A stretch of 64,000 bases of DNA from contig WOUP01000002.1 of assembly GCA_009772895.1 (NCBI GenBank), positions 62,001 to 126,000 on the forward strand, written 5' to 3'. The stretch comes from Puniceicoccaceae bacterium 5H. GTDB taxonomy: Bacteria; Verrucomicrobiota; Verrucomicrobiia; Opitutales; Oceanipulchritudinaceae. Under the pieces are notes generated by a model. That model saw only the letters and a list, made by a program, of their open reading frames with translations. It made no database searches and was not told the origin of the DNA. The translations under genes and the position numbers were made by a program. Positions 8,706 to 16,957 of the stretch are shown here, in pieces; positions within the stretch are counted from its first letter, which is position 1, and every line of letters begins with the position of its first letter.

Positions 8706-9652
8706 AAACCAGCCTCGGACAACATCAACCTCGCATCGCCGTTCTGCACGGTGGCACCTCGCCGGAGCGCGACGTGTCGCTGGTGTCGGGTCGCGCAGTC
8801 GCGCATGCGCTCGAGGGCTTGTATGACGTGGATCTGATCGACTGGCAAAGCGAGTCGCTGCCCGAGTCGCTGGACCCGGCCGAAACGGTGGTCTTTCCGG
8901 CCCTGCATGGCGGCGCTGGGGAGGATGGGCATTTGCAGGCCCAGCTGGAGGCTGCCGGTTTTGCCTATGTCGGCAGCGATGCCAAATCGAGCGAGCTGTG
9001 CATGGACAAGCAGCTGACCAAGGAGGCCGTGAGCCGGGTGGGGGTGACCATTGCTCCGGGCGTGCCGTGGCATCCGCAGGACGCGATGGATGCGGCCGAC
9101 ACTTTTGCCCGCCTCGGGCCGGAACTGATCGTGAAACCGCGCTTTGGCGGCAGCAGTATCGGCCTGGTCATGATCCACTCCCAGGAAGAACTGGAGCGGG
9201 CGGTGCAGGACCTGCCGGCTGACCATTACCTGATCGAGCAGCGCATTGCCGGGCGCGAGCTTTCCATCGGCGTGGTGAATGGCGAGCCGTTGGTAGTGGT
9301 CGAGATCGTGCCGCGCAGCGGCGTCTACGACTACGCGAGCAAATACACGGCTGGCGCGACCGAATACCGTTACCCTGCCGCACTGCCCGATCGCCTCACG
9401 CAGCGCATCCGCTCGCTGGCCCGGGCTTCGTTCCGCGCCTGCAGCTGCCGGGATGTCGCCCGCGTCGATTTTCTGCTGCGGGAGGACGAACCCTATTTTC
9501 TGGAAGTGAACACCTTGCCGGGCCTGACGCCGACCAGCCTGCTGCCGAAGAGCGCCGCCGCCCACCTCAATCTGGATTTTCCGACTCTCATCAACCGCCT
9601 CCTTCAACCCGCGTTGCTGCGCTTCGCCGCCCAGCGCCGCGCCTCCGAATAA
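8702..9652 (+). CDS. ddl: D-alanine--D-alanine ligase
   Basis: ATP-grasp enzyme making the D-Ala-D-Ala dipeptide used by MurF. The N-terminal motif HGGTSPERDVSLVSG includes the conserved Glu. HGGAGEDG, the MDKQLTKE segment, KPRFGGSSIG and the metal-binding LEVNTLPGLT with its preceding RVDFL follow in order. At 316 residues it is of typical length. The GTG start at 8702 overlaps the murG stop. Confidence 0.96.
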   Translation: MKTSLGQHQPRIAVLHGGTSPERDVSLVSGRAVAHALEGLYDVDLIDWQSESLPESLDPAETVVFPALHGGAGEDGHLQAQLEAAGFAYVGSDAKSSELCMDKQLTKEAVSRVGVTIAPGVPWHPQDAMDAADTFARLGPELIVKPRFGGSSIGLVMIHSQEELERAVQDLPADHYLIEQRIAGRELSIGVVNGEPLVVVEIVPRSGVYDYASKYTAGATEYRYPAALPDRLTQRIRSLARASFRACSCRDVARVDFLLREDEPYFLEVNTLPGLTPTSLLPKSAAAHLNLDFPTLINRLLQPALLRFAAQRRASE

Positions 9653-9655
9653 GCC

Positions 9656-10591
9656 ATGCCGCGCAAGAGCAAGACCCAGTCCAAATCTGCCGCCTCGTCC
9701 GAGGCTAGCCACTGGCGCTCCCTGCAGACGCAGAAGGCCAAGCGCAAGGTGCGCCCGCAGACGCGCCAGGCTCGGCAGCGGCGTTGGCTCAAAGGCCTGC
9801 GGGTGACGGCGCTCGCCACGCTTTCGCTCCTGCTCGTGGGCGGACTGGCCTGGAGTGTGTGGTTTGCGAACGACAATTGGGAGGTGCTTTCCACCCCGCG
9901 CCCGGAGTCGCAACTGCAGGAGATTCAGGTGACGACCGACGGTGTGCTGACGCGCGACTGGATCATCGGGCATCTGGAACTGAGCGCGGAGCCGAACCCG
10001 TTGGAACTCGATCTCTTTGCCCTCAAGCAGCAGCTCGAATCGCAACCGCAGATCGCATCCGCCGAGCTGCGCCTCGAGCTGCCCGGCACACTGCATGTGG
10101 ATGTGCTGGAGCGTGAGCCGGTCTTGCGGATGCGCACGCGTTGGCCCGACGGCAGCACCGGGGTGGCTCTGATCGCCCGTGATGGCACGGTCTACGAAGG
10201 CTACAACTACTCGCGTGAACGCTTGATGCGCCTGCCCGGGGCGGTGGGCATCCGCCTGGTTTCGACCGGCCCGGGCCGTTACGAGCCGATCCAGGGCGTC
10301 GACGTGGTGGCCGATTTACTGGAGGTGGCGGCCCATCGTGCACCCGAGCTGTCGCAGGACTGGAAGCTCATTTCGTTCGAGCGTTTCGATGGCGACGTAA
10401 ATGCACCCGATGCCCTCATCACGATCTACGGGCGCTATGTGCACGAATGGGTTTTCTCCCCGGCAGAGGACTTCCCGTCGCAGCTCGCCGCTGCCCGCCA
10501 GCTATACCGCCAGGCCAAATCAAGCCGCCTCAGCACGCTGGCGCAGGTCGACGTATCCTTTCCCGATCACGCCTTCGTGCGTGCGCAGTAA
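9656..10591 (+). CDS. ftsQ: Cell-division protein FtsQ/DivIB-like
   Basis: Bitopic membrane protein linking cytoplasmic FtsZ/FtsA to septal synthesis. A basic N-terminal tail of about 45 residues precedes one membrane helix (about 46-68). A POTRA-like region follows at about 80-155, ending in ELPGTLHVDVLEREPV, which is typical of FtsQ. The C-terminal part is poorly conserved. Position between ddl and ftsA is canonical. The sequence alone is weaker than the context, as is usual for FtsQ. Confidence 0.87.
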   Translation: MPRKSKTQSKSAASSEASHWRSLQTQKAKRKVRPQTRQARQRRWLKGLRVTALATLSLLLVGGLAWSVWFANDNWEVLSTPRPESQLQEIQVTTDGVLTRDWIIGHLELSAEPNPLELDLFALKQQLESQPQIASAELRLELPGTLHVDVLEREPVLRMRTRWPDGSTGVALIARDGTVYEGYNYSRERLMRLPGAVGIRLVSTGPGRYEPIQGVDVVADLLEVAAHRAPELSQDWKLISFERFDGDVNAPDALITIYGRYVHEWVFSPAEDFPSQLAAARQLYRQAKSSRLSTLAQVDVSFPDHAFVRAQ

Positions 10592-10615
10592 TTTCAATCC
10601 TCTCCCTCATTCCAC

Positions 10616-11839
10616 ATGTCTCTCCCCCGCAGCAAGATCATCGGAGCCGTCGAAATGGGCACCTCCAAAATCGTGGTGCTCGTCGGTGAAGTCCATCAAG
10701 GCCGGAGCCTGAACATCATCGGGCTGGGCCAATGCACCTCCATGGGCATCAAGAAGGGCGAGATCATCGACATGCGGCAGGCCAGCGACGGCGTGCATGC
10801 GGCGTTGGCCCAGGCCGAAAAGCAGGCGGGGGCGCAGATTGAGGGCATCTACCTCGCGCTGAGCGGCAGTCACCTGCAGGGCTTTTCCAATCCCGGCGTC
10901 GTCACGGTGGCGGACCCGGACAACTTTGTCATGCGCGAAGACCTGCGCCGTGCGGCGACCAACGCCAAGGGCAAGGCGCTGCCTCCGGGCCGCGTCTACA
11001 TCCACCACGTGCGCAGCGGTTACATGCTCGACAGCCGGGAGGTGACGGACCCGATCGGGATGCAGGGCCAGTCGCTCGAAGCGCGTTATTGGCACGTGCA
11101 CGGTGATGAGCGCAAGGTGAGCGACGCCTTGCACGTGATCAACGGCTATGGCATGGACGTCGACGACGTGGTGATCTCGAGCATCGCCTCGGGCAGCATG
11201 GTGGCGAGCGATGCCGAGAAGCAACTGGGGGTGCTGGTGCTCGATATCGGGGCCGGCACGACGGATTATGTGCTCTACCGCCAGGGTCACATCATTCGCA
11301 CCGGGACGCTGGCCGTCGGCGGCGACCACATGACGAACGACCTCAGCCTGGGGCTGCGTTTGCAAAACCGGGTGGCGGAGTCCCTCAAGCGGCGTGCGGG
11401 GCGCGCGGTTTTCACCAAGGACGACCGCGAGAAGGCCGTCATGGCGTTCAACGACCTTTCGATCGGCGACCGCCCGATCCCGATGCTCTCGATTTCGCGC
11501 ATCCTCCATGCGCGCTGCGAAGAGCTGCTGATGATCCTCAAGAATCGCCTCGGCAGCCAGGTGAGCCCGCAGCATTTGCCGGGCGGCGTGGTGCTGACGG
11601 GGGCGGCTTCGCAGCTGCCGGGTCTGCCCGAGCTGGCGGAACACGTCATCGGCGTGCCCGTGCGGCGCGGCAGCAATCCGGATTGGGTGGTGCACAAGGA
11701 GCTGTGCACGCCCGAATACAGCACCGTGCTGGGCCTGCTGCACTATGGCCTGCGCAATCAGCAGCGTCCGACCGCTCCGGCCGAGACGCAGGCGCGCAAG
11801 CCAGGGCTGCTGACGATGGTCAGCCAACTTTTCAAATAG
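10616..11839 (+). CDS. ftsA: Cell-division protein FtsA
   Basis: Actin-like ATPase tethering FtsZ to the membrane. GAVEMGTSKIVVLVGE near residue 10 is phosphate-binding loop 1, and VLDIGAGTTDYVLY near residue 208 is phosphate loop 2. GGVVLTGAASQLPGL is the adenosine motif. The last residues (GLLTMVSQLFK) form the short amphipathic membrane-targeting helix. At 407 residues it is typical. It lies 16 bases before ftsZ. Confidence 0.96.
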   Translation: MSLPRSKIIGAVEMGTSKIVVLVGEVHQGRSLNIIGLGQCTSMGIKKGEIIDMRQASDGVHAALAQAEKQAGAQIEGIYLALSGSHLQGFSNPGVVTVADPDNFVMREDLRRAATNAKGKALPPGRVYIHHVRSGYMLDSREVTDPIGMQGQSLEARYWHVHGDERKVSDALHVINGYGMDVDDVVISSIASGSMVASDAEKQLGVLVLDIGAGTTDYVLYRQGHIIRTGTLAVGGDHMTNDLSLGLRLQNRVAESLKRRAGRAVFTKDDREKAVMAFNDLSIGDRPIPMLSISRILHARCEELLMILKNRLGSQVSPQHLPGGVVLTGAASQLPGLPELAEHVIGVPVRRGSNPDWVVHKELCTPEYSTVLGLLHYGLRNQQRPTAPAETQARKPGLLTMVSQLFK

Positions 11840-11855
11840 GCCGGAGCCTCCCGAC

Positions 11856-13190
11856 ATGAACAACTTCACCTCAGAGAGTCCCCTGCAAGCGGCGGATCTC
11901 GACGCTTCCGGTTTGCGCGTCAAGATCATCGGTGTCGGCGGTGCCGGCAACAACGCGGTCGACCGCCTCAAGATCGACCAGCTGGACCAGGTCGACCTCG
12001 CCGTCGTCAATACCGACACCAAGACGCTTTCCGTCTCCCTCATCAGTGAGAAGGTCATGCTTGGCCGCTCGATCACGCGCGGCCTCAGCGCCGGTGGCGA
12101 AGCCGAGATCGGGCGTCAGGCGGCCGACGTGGACCGCCACCTGATCGAGCAGATGGTCAACGGCGTGGACCTCGTGTTCTTGCTCGCCGGCTTGGGCGGA
12201 GGCACCGGCAGCGGCGCCACGCCGCTCATCGCGGAGATTGCCGAGGCCTCGGGCGCGTTGGTGGTGGCATTCGTCACCATGCCTTTTACGCGGGAGGGCA
12301 GTCGCCGCCTGCAACAGGCGGACGAGGCGCTGGTAAAGCTGCGCGAGCACTGTCATGCCGTGGTCTCGTTGCCCAACGACCTGTTGCTGCAGCAGATCGA
12401 CGAGCAGGCGACGGTGATGGAAGCCTTTGCGCTGGCCGACGAATGGATCAGCAAGGGCGTGCGCTCGATCTGGTCGATGCTCTTCATGCAGGGGCTGATC
12501 AATGTGGACTTTGCGACGCTCAAGAGCGCCTTCACCTGCCGGGGCGGCAAGACCCTCTTTGGCACGGCGGAGGGGGAGGGCGAGCACGCGGTGGCCGACG
12601 TCATCCGCAACCTCGACCTCTGCCCCTTGCTGCACCTGCCGGAAAACCGCTACCTGCGCAAGGCCGACCGCCTGATCGTGAACATCACCGGCGGCACTTC
12701 GCTCACGATGACGCAGGTCCACGAGATCCTGCAACACGTGACGGATCGCTTTGGCAGTAAGGAGCATACGGTGCTGGGAGCCGTGATCGACTCGGAGCTG
12801 GGCGACAAGTTGACGCTCACCGTGATCGGCACGACGGACGTCGGCACCAGCCACAAACCGGGCAAGCGTTACGCGCCTGTGCCCGCCGCGAATGCTGCCA
12901 GCCAGGCGCCGCAGCCCAAGGCAAAGCCGCGTCAGGCGGAACCGATTGCGTTGGATCCCGACGCGGAGCTGTTTGAGACCAAGGTGGAAGCGCCGGAGCT
13001 GGACGAGCACGAGATCGACGACGGCCCGGTCGATCCCGGCAAGCAATCAGAATTCGACTTCCCGCGGCTGGAGGACAACCGTGGTCTCTTCGAGCGCACG
13101 GAGGCCAATCTCTATGAGGGCGAAGACCTCGACATCCCCACCTACTTGCGTCGCGGCATCAAGGTCGCGGTCGAAGTAAAAAAGGGTTGA
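11856..13190 (+). CDS. ftsZ: Cell-division GTPase FtsZ with altered T7 loop
   Basis: Tubulin-like GTPase that forms the division ring. Visible: GVGGAGNNAV near residue 26, NTD, the G-box GLGGGTGSGA near residue 112, PNDLLL, and a C-terminal tail with DIPTYLRRGI, matching the conserved peptide that binds FtsA and ZipA-like partners. The T7 loop reads GLINVDFATLK. Thr221 (codon 12516-12518) stands where the family has the second acidic residue of NxDxxD/E that activates GTP hydrolysis in the neighbouring subunit. Asn216 and Asp218 are kept. The gene is intact and last in the cluster, so it is probably the working FtsZ. Confidence 0.95.
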   Translation: MNNFTSESPLQAADLDASGLRVKIIGVGGAGNNAVDRLKIDQLDQVDLAVVNTDTKTLSVSLISEKVMLGRSITRGLSAGGEAEIGRQAADVDRHLIEQMVNGVDLVFLLAGLGGGTGSGATPLIAEIAEASGALVVAFVTMPFTREGSRRLQQADEALVKLREHCHAVVSLPNDLLLQQIDEQATVMEAFALADEWISKGVRSIWSMLFMQGLINVDFATLKSAFTCRGGKTLFGTAEGEGEHAVADVIRNLDLCPLLHLPENRYLRKADRLIVNITGGTSLTMTQVHEILQHVTDRFGSKEHTVLGAVIDSELGDKLTLTVIGTTDVGTSHKPGKRYAPVPAANAASQAPQPKAKPRQAEPIALDPDAELFETKVEAPELDEHEIDDGPVDPGKQSEFDFPRLEDNRGLFERTEANLYEGEDLDIPTYLRRGIKVAVEVKKG

Positions 13191-13213
13191 GCCCTGCTAG
13201 CATTTCCTGCCTG

Positions 13214-13239
13214 AAGCCCGTCGAATCACCGGCGGGCTT
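13214..13239 (+). terminator. Stem-loop after ftsZ
   Basis: AAGCCCG (13214-13220) pairs with CGGGCTT (13233-13239) around a 12-base loop, 24 bases after the ftsZ stop. The stem ends in only three T residues. It is a plausible but weak intrinsic terminator for the dcw operon. Confidence 0.5.
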
Positions 13240-13248
13240 TGGCGTGTA

Positions 13249-13341
13249 CTAGAGCGCCAGCAGGCCGATCAGGGCGAGAGTGGAGAGGATCAGCAGCACC
13301 ACCAATGCGTATTTTTCCTGCTTGGTCAGCTCGAAGGGCAT
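13249..13341 (-). CDS. Possible 30-residue single-helix membrane peptide
   Basis: A complete small frame, ATG to TAG, encodes 30 residues. The charged start MPFELTKQEKYA precedes one unbroken hydrophobic stretch (LVVLLILSTLALIGLLAL) that runs to the end, the layout of a tail-anchored or single-pass micropeptide. It is transcribed toward the ftsZ terminator. No good ribosome-binding site is visible. The N terminus resembles the start of ComEA-type proteins, so it could be a remnant. Function unknown. Confidence 0.35.
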   Translation of the reverse strand: MPFELTKQEKYALVVLLILSTLALIGLLAL

Positions 13342-13471
13342 AGACGAAAAGGTGTCGTAGAAACGTATCTTTGGCGAGTGTGAAGCCTTTTGTTAACCTT
13401 GTTAACTAAATGCAGAACATTTAATTAACATATTGCCATCGGCGTCCATGTTCTAGAGGAAGGACCTGAAT

Positions 13472-15340
13472 TTGAAATCCGACATGCGAATTCAGCCGAC
13501 CCTTTTGACGACTTTGGCCACCCTGCTGGGCACAACGCAGCTGGTGGGCGAGGATGTGTTTGAACTGCCGCCGATCACGACGACTCGGAGCCCGGTGGCC
13601 AATGAAGTGCCCGCGAGCGGATTTGCGCTGCCGGTGACGCTCCTGCGTTACGAGCCGCGCGTGGATGTGCAGGGGCGCGGCCTGGCCGAAAACCAGGCCG
13701 ACGTCACGATTCGTGGGGGCATCTTCGAAAATACGGGCTTCACGTTGGGCGCGCTACCGCTCTACGACCCGCAGACGGGGCACTACTTTGCGGAGTTGCC
13801 GCTGGACCCGCACATGCTGCTGCGCCCCACGATCAAGACGGGCGTCGCGAGCGCGATGGGCAGCCTGAACGCCACCACAGGCACGGTCGCCTACGGCTTT
13901 GCGCCGATCGACACCCAGGGCGAGGCGAGCATCGGCTACACCTTGCCCGATGGCCACAGCGAGTCGCTCTACCAGGGCTACCGGCTGGCGCAGCCGGTCC
14001 TGGGGCAGACGCTGGCCTTCGATTTCGGGGCCGCCCGGGCCAGCGGCGAGGGTACGGTCGATCGCGGTGATTACCAGACCGAGCGGCTGGGTGGTCGAAT
14101 GCAGCTGCAGGGAGAGGATCGGCAAACGGATCTCTTTGCGACCTACATGGACAAGGAATACGGCTGGCCGGGCTTGTACGTGGGCGATGTCTTCGGCCGT
14201 CTCTATCCGGAATACGATTCCTACGAGGTGTTCCTGGCCGGCCTGAACCACCAGCAGCGCTACGGCGCGGGCAGTGAGGTTGTCGCCGGCGTCTATTACC
14301 GCAACCTGCTGGACGACTATGAGTTTGACCGCGATGCGCCGGACAATGCCTATGAGCACGAGACGACCGTCTCCGGCGCGGGTGTGCAGGGGCGTCACGT
14401 CCTCAATCCAACCTGGGCGGTGCTCTACGGGGCGGCGGCGATGATGGACAGCATCGAGTCGTCGAACCTGACGCACGGCAAGTTCATGAGCCGCAGCTAC
14501 TGGAGTGCCGATGCGGCCGCCGAATATCGCTACAGCCTGGGGACCGACTCCGAGCTGGTGGTGCTGGGCGGGGTGAGCTACTTTGAGACCAACCGCGACG
14601 ACGGCACCATCTCTCCCCAGGCCCGGGTGAGCTGGCGCCAGCAACAAGCTGCACGACAGCAGACGGTTTACGCCGAGTTGTCGGGCGCGAGCCAGGTGAT
14701 GGGCTATACCGCGCTCAACTCGAGCACGACCGGCGGGCTTTTTCGCGGCAATGCCGATCTGGGGCCGGTCGAGACGCTGAACTATGAGCTGGGCTACACC
14801 GTCGAGTCCCAGGATTATGTGGCGCGGGCTGCGGTCTTTTACCGCACGGCAGACGATTTTGTGGACTGGGTTTACATCCAGGGAGGCAGCGCGGGCCGCT
14901 ACGCTCGGGCGTTCGATGTCGATACGACGGGCGTGGAGTTGATGGGCACCCGGCGTTGGGAAAAGGCCAGCGCGACCCTCGGCTATACCTACCTGGACAA
15001 GGATCCCGATTACGGCGACCTGGATCAGCCCTTCGATGCCTCCTTCTACGGGCTCAATTACGCCGAGCACCGTCTGACGCTCTCAGGGGTGCTGAATCTG
15101 CCGCAGGCATTTGAGTGGCGGGCGGATATTGAGGCCCGTCAACAGGAGGAAAACGCGTTGCGCAGTGACGGCGATGAGGCGCTGCTCATCTCGCTGGGCG
15201 GCACCTGGCAGCCTGGCTGGAACGAGCATCTCGCGCTCGACCTGGTGGTGGACAACGTGCTCAACACCAACTTTCAGGAGCTGCCCGGCACCCCCAGTGA
15301 AGGCCGTTCCGCTTCGTTGCGTGCGACCTATCGCTGGTAA
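13472..15340 (+). CDS. TonB-dependent outer-membrane receptor
   Basis: Outer-membrane beta-barrel importer with an N-terminal plug domain (about residues 45-155, including QADVTIRGG, the usual plug pattern) and a barrel ending in a terminal aromatic (ATYRW). The 622-residue length fits vitamin B12, siderophore or metal receptors better than the 900-1000-residue carbohydrate receptors. The TTG start at 13472 is preferred over ATG 13484 because AGAGGAAGGA lies 7 bases before it. The upstream stretch 13342-13471 is AT-rich and probably holds the promoter. No cobalamin riboswitch or Fur box was recognised there. Substrate unknown. Confidence 0.85.
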   Translation: MKSDMRIQPTLLTTLATLLGTTQLVGEDVFELPPITTTRSPVANEVPASGFALPVTLLRYEPRVDVQGRGLAENQADVTIRGGIFENTGFTLGALPLYDPQTGHYFAELPLDPHMLLRPTIKTGVASAMGSLNATTGTVAYGFAPIDTQGEASIGYTLPDGHSESLYQGYRLAQPVLGQTLAFDFGAARASGEGTVDRGDYQTERLGGRMQLQGEDRQTDLFATYMDKEYGWPGLYVGDVFGRLYPEYDSYEVFLAGLNHQQRYGAGSEVVAGVYYRNLLDDYEFDRDAPDNAYEHETTVSGAGVQGRHVLNPTWAVLYGAAAMMDSIESSNLTHGKFMSRSYWSADAAAEYRYSLGTDSELVVLGGVSYFETNRDDGTISPQARVSWRQQQAARQQTVYAELSGASQVMGYTALNSSTTGGLFRGNADLGPVETLNYELGYTVESQDYVARAAVFYRTADDFVDWVYIQGGSAGRYARAFDVDTTGVELMGTRRWEKASATLGYTYLDKDPDYGDLDQPFDASFYGLNYAEHRLTLSGVLNLPQAFEWRADIEARQQEENALRSDGDEALLISLGGTWQPGWNEHLALDLVVDNVLNTNFQELPGTPSEGRSASLRATYRW

Positions 15341-15386
15341 AGCACTTTGCCTGAAACAGAGCTCCTCAAGGAAAGCTACGGTTACC

Positions 15387-15412
15387 GCCCGGACTGTTTT
15401 ACCAGTCCGGGC
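15387..15412 (+). terminator. Strong stem-loop after the TonB receptor gene
   Basis: A perfect 10-bp stem, GCCCGGACTG (15387-15396) with CAGTCCGGGC (15403-15412), and a TTTTAC loop, 47 bases after the stop. No long T tract follows. It is probably the 3' end of the receptor transcript. Confidence 0.55.
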
Positions 15413-15428
15413 TTCCGTGTAGAGGCAC

Positions 15429-15455
15429 AAAAAAACCTGCCCGAAAGGGCAGGTT
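15429..15455 (-). terminator. Intrinsic terminator of the 15481-16122 gene
   Basis: Reading the reverse strand: AACCTGCCC, loop TTTC, GGGCAGGTT, then a run of T (A tract 15429-15435 on the plus strand). It starts 26 bases past the stop of the reverse-strand gene and is a textbook rho-independent terminator. Confidence 0.88.
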
Positions 15456-15480
15456 GGTAAAGTGATCGTTGAGCGCTTGC

Positions 15481-16122
15481 CTAGTTCTGGAAATCGGCGT
15501 CGGTGGGCTGCACCGGGTCGATGTCCGGGTCTTCGACGATCGGCTCGGATTCCGCATCTTCGTCTTCCGGGAGTTCAACTTCGGTGGAATCGCCGTCGCC
15601 CTCGCCTTCGTCCACATCCGTGTCATCGGGGATGTCGTCCTGACCGGCGGTGTCACCGACATCGGTCACGACTTCCGGTTCGACGTTGGCGCCTTGGGCG
15701 GCCGGGGTGTAAAGTTCTTCAGCCGTCGTATCGTTACCCGCGTTCTGCAGCGCGGCAGCGGTGGTGTTGGCGATACGGGCAGCGGCCTGAGCGCGGGCCT
15801 GCGGATCGGATTGGCCGGCCGTCACGGCGGCGGCGGCGGCAGAAACGATCTGCGGCGCGGCATCGGGTGCAGCGACAGAGGCGACCGCAGCAATCTGCGA
15901 GGCGAGCGTGGGATTTTGGGACACGGCGGCCTGCACGGCAGATGCGAGTTGATCCGGCGTAGCCGTTTCAAGCGTCACACCCCGGGGCAGCTGGCTTTCG
16001 ATGGCCGAGCGCACGCTGGCACCCGTCTGCTGGGTGCTCGATTGAGTGGTGACTTGAGCGGAGAGGAAAGGTACCGGGGCCAGCGAAGCCACCAAAAGAG
16101 CGATCAGTTGCGTTTGTTTCAT
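15481..16122 (-). CDS. Secreted Ala-rich protein with acidic tail, unknown function
   Basis: 213 residues from ATG 16122; an in-frame ATG at 16131 is possible. A signal peptide (MKQTQLIALLVASLAPVPFL, then SAQ) is followed by an Ala/Gln-rich, probably helical region of about 110 residues with a repeated pattern of the type DPQARAQAAARIA. The last 70 residues are strongly acidic (Asp/Glu about half) and look disordered. No catalytic motif or Cys is visible. It has its own terminator and a candidate promoter, so it is monocistronic. Function unknown; an envelope or calcium-binding role would be a guess. Confidence 0.7.
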   Translation of the reverse strand: MKQTQLIALLVASLAPVPFLSAQVTTQSSTQQTGASVRSAIESQLPRGVTLETATPDQLASAVQAAVSQNPTLASQIAAVASVAAPDAAPQIVSAAAAAVTAGQSDPQARAQAAARIANTTAAALQNAGNDTTAEELYTPAAQGANVEPEVVTDVGDTAGQDDIPDDTDVDEGEGDGDSTEVELPEDEDAESEPIVEDPDIDPVQPTDADFQN

Positions 16123-16151
16123 AGCTTCCAAGAGAGTATGGTTAAGAGAAT

Positions 16152-16181
16152 CGTATACTGGGATACGAAGAATCGGGCCAA
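16152..16181 (-). promoter_or_regulatory. Candidate sigma-70 promoter for the secreted Ala-rich protein
   Basis: On the reverse strand, TTGGCC (16176-16181) and TATACG (16152-16157) are separated by 18 bases, about 30 bases before the ATG. The match to TTGACA/TATAAT is moderate. Confidence 0.35.
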
Positions 16182-16246
16182 ATACAAACCTTTTCTGTAG
16201 TGCTAACTTGGCTAAGTCTAACTAAAAGGCAATAGCAGCCCCAGTT

Positions 16247-16909
16247 TTACAACTCATTTAAGGTGTCGTCCTTGCCGCTGAGCTGAGTCCAGCCCAAGGC
16301 TTCCATCCGCAGATAGAGCAAACGGCTTGTCCACGCATCCGTGGCGGCATAGACGAGTTGGTTTTCGCTGAGATCCGGGCGGGCCCAATTCGAGACCTGG
16401 GCGCCTTTGGAGATGCGAAAGCCCAGCAACAGGGCGGTGAGGCTGCGCAGGCCGGTGTTGACGATCCCGGCTGCCTGGCTGATATCGGCCAGCTCGACAA
16501 AGCCGGCCGGCTTGAACTCGTAGTGTTCGCGCAGCTTGCGTACGTCGTCGTGAATCGCCACGCCCACTTTCTTGATGCTGGGGTTGGAAAGCAACTTCAG
16601 CACGGGCTTCAGCTCCGTCAGTTGGAGAAGCTGGAAAAGGTAGATTTCTTCCGGGCCGCCCAATTGCAGGACGGCGGGCGGGAAATTCTGCCCGCGCTTG
16701 AAAGAGGGGCGGCTCTCGGTATCGAAGCCGAGCAAGTTTTGTTTTGCGAGCGTTTCGGCTGCTGCCGCCACATCTTCATCGCGGCTGATGACGCGGATCG
16801 GGCCTTCGTAGCGGCCGAGAGGCAGATCGTTGATCTGTTCCTTCGAAATGGTGCGCGCGATTTGGTTGGCTATGGCTGCTGGTTCACTCACAACGACTTC
16901 TTTCGACAT
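16247..16909 (-). CDS. 3'-5' exonuclease domain protein (RNase D-like, DEDDy)
   Basis: Single-domain 3'-5' exonuclease of the DEDD superfamily, 220 residues from ATG 16909 (the frame continues to 16942). The first motif is GFDTESRPSF with the paired Asp and Glu. VGVAIHDDVRKL holds the second Asp region, and VYAATDAWTSRLLY gives the YxxxD of the DEDDy subgroup. It lacks the HRDC domains of true RNase D, so it could trim small RNAs or DNA. It is separated from the downstream-facing thioesterase gene by a short gap. Confidence 0.85.
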   Translation of the reverse strand: MSKEVVVSEPAAIANQIARTISKEQINDLPLGRYEGPIRVISRDEDVAAAAETLAKQNLLGFDTESRPSFKRGQNFPPAVLQLGGPEEIYLFQLLQLTELKPVLKLLSNPSIKKVGVAIHDDVRKLREHYEFKPAGFVELADISQAAGIVNTGLRSLTALLLGFRISKGAQVSNWARPDLSENQLVYAATDAWTSRLLYLRMEALGWTQLSGKDDTLNEL

Positions 16910-16957
16910 TTCGTGCGTTGGGAGACAAGTTAGTCTGCGCAAACCCTTTCCTGCAAT

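Noticed and set aside
13342-13471. Possible cobalamin riboswitch before the TonB receptor gene
   Set aside because: The spacer is too short and AT-rich and shows none of the conserved B12-box sequence.
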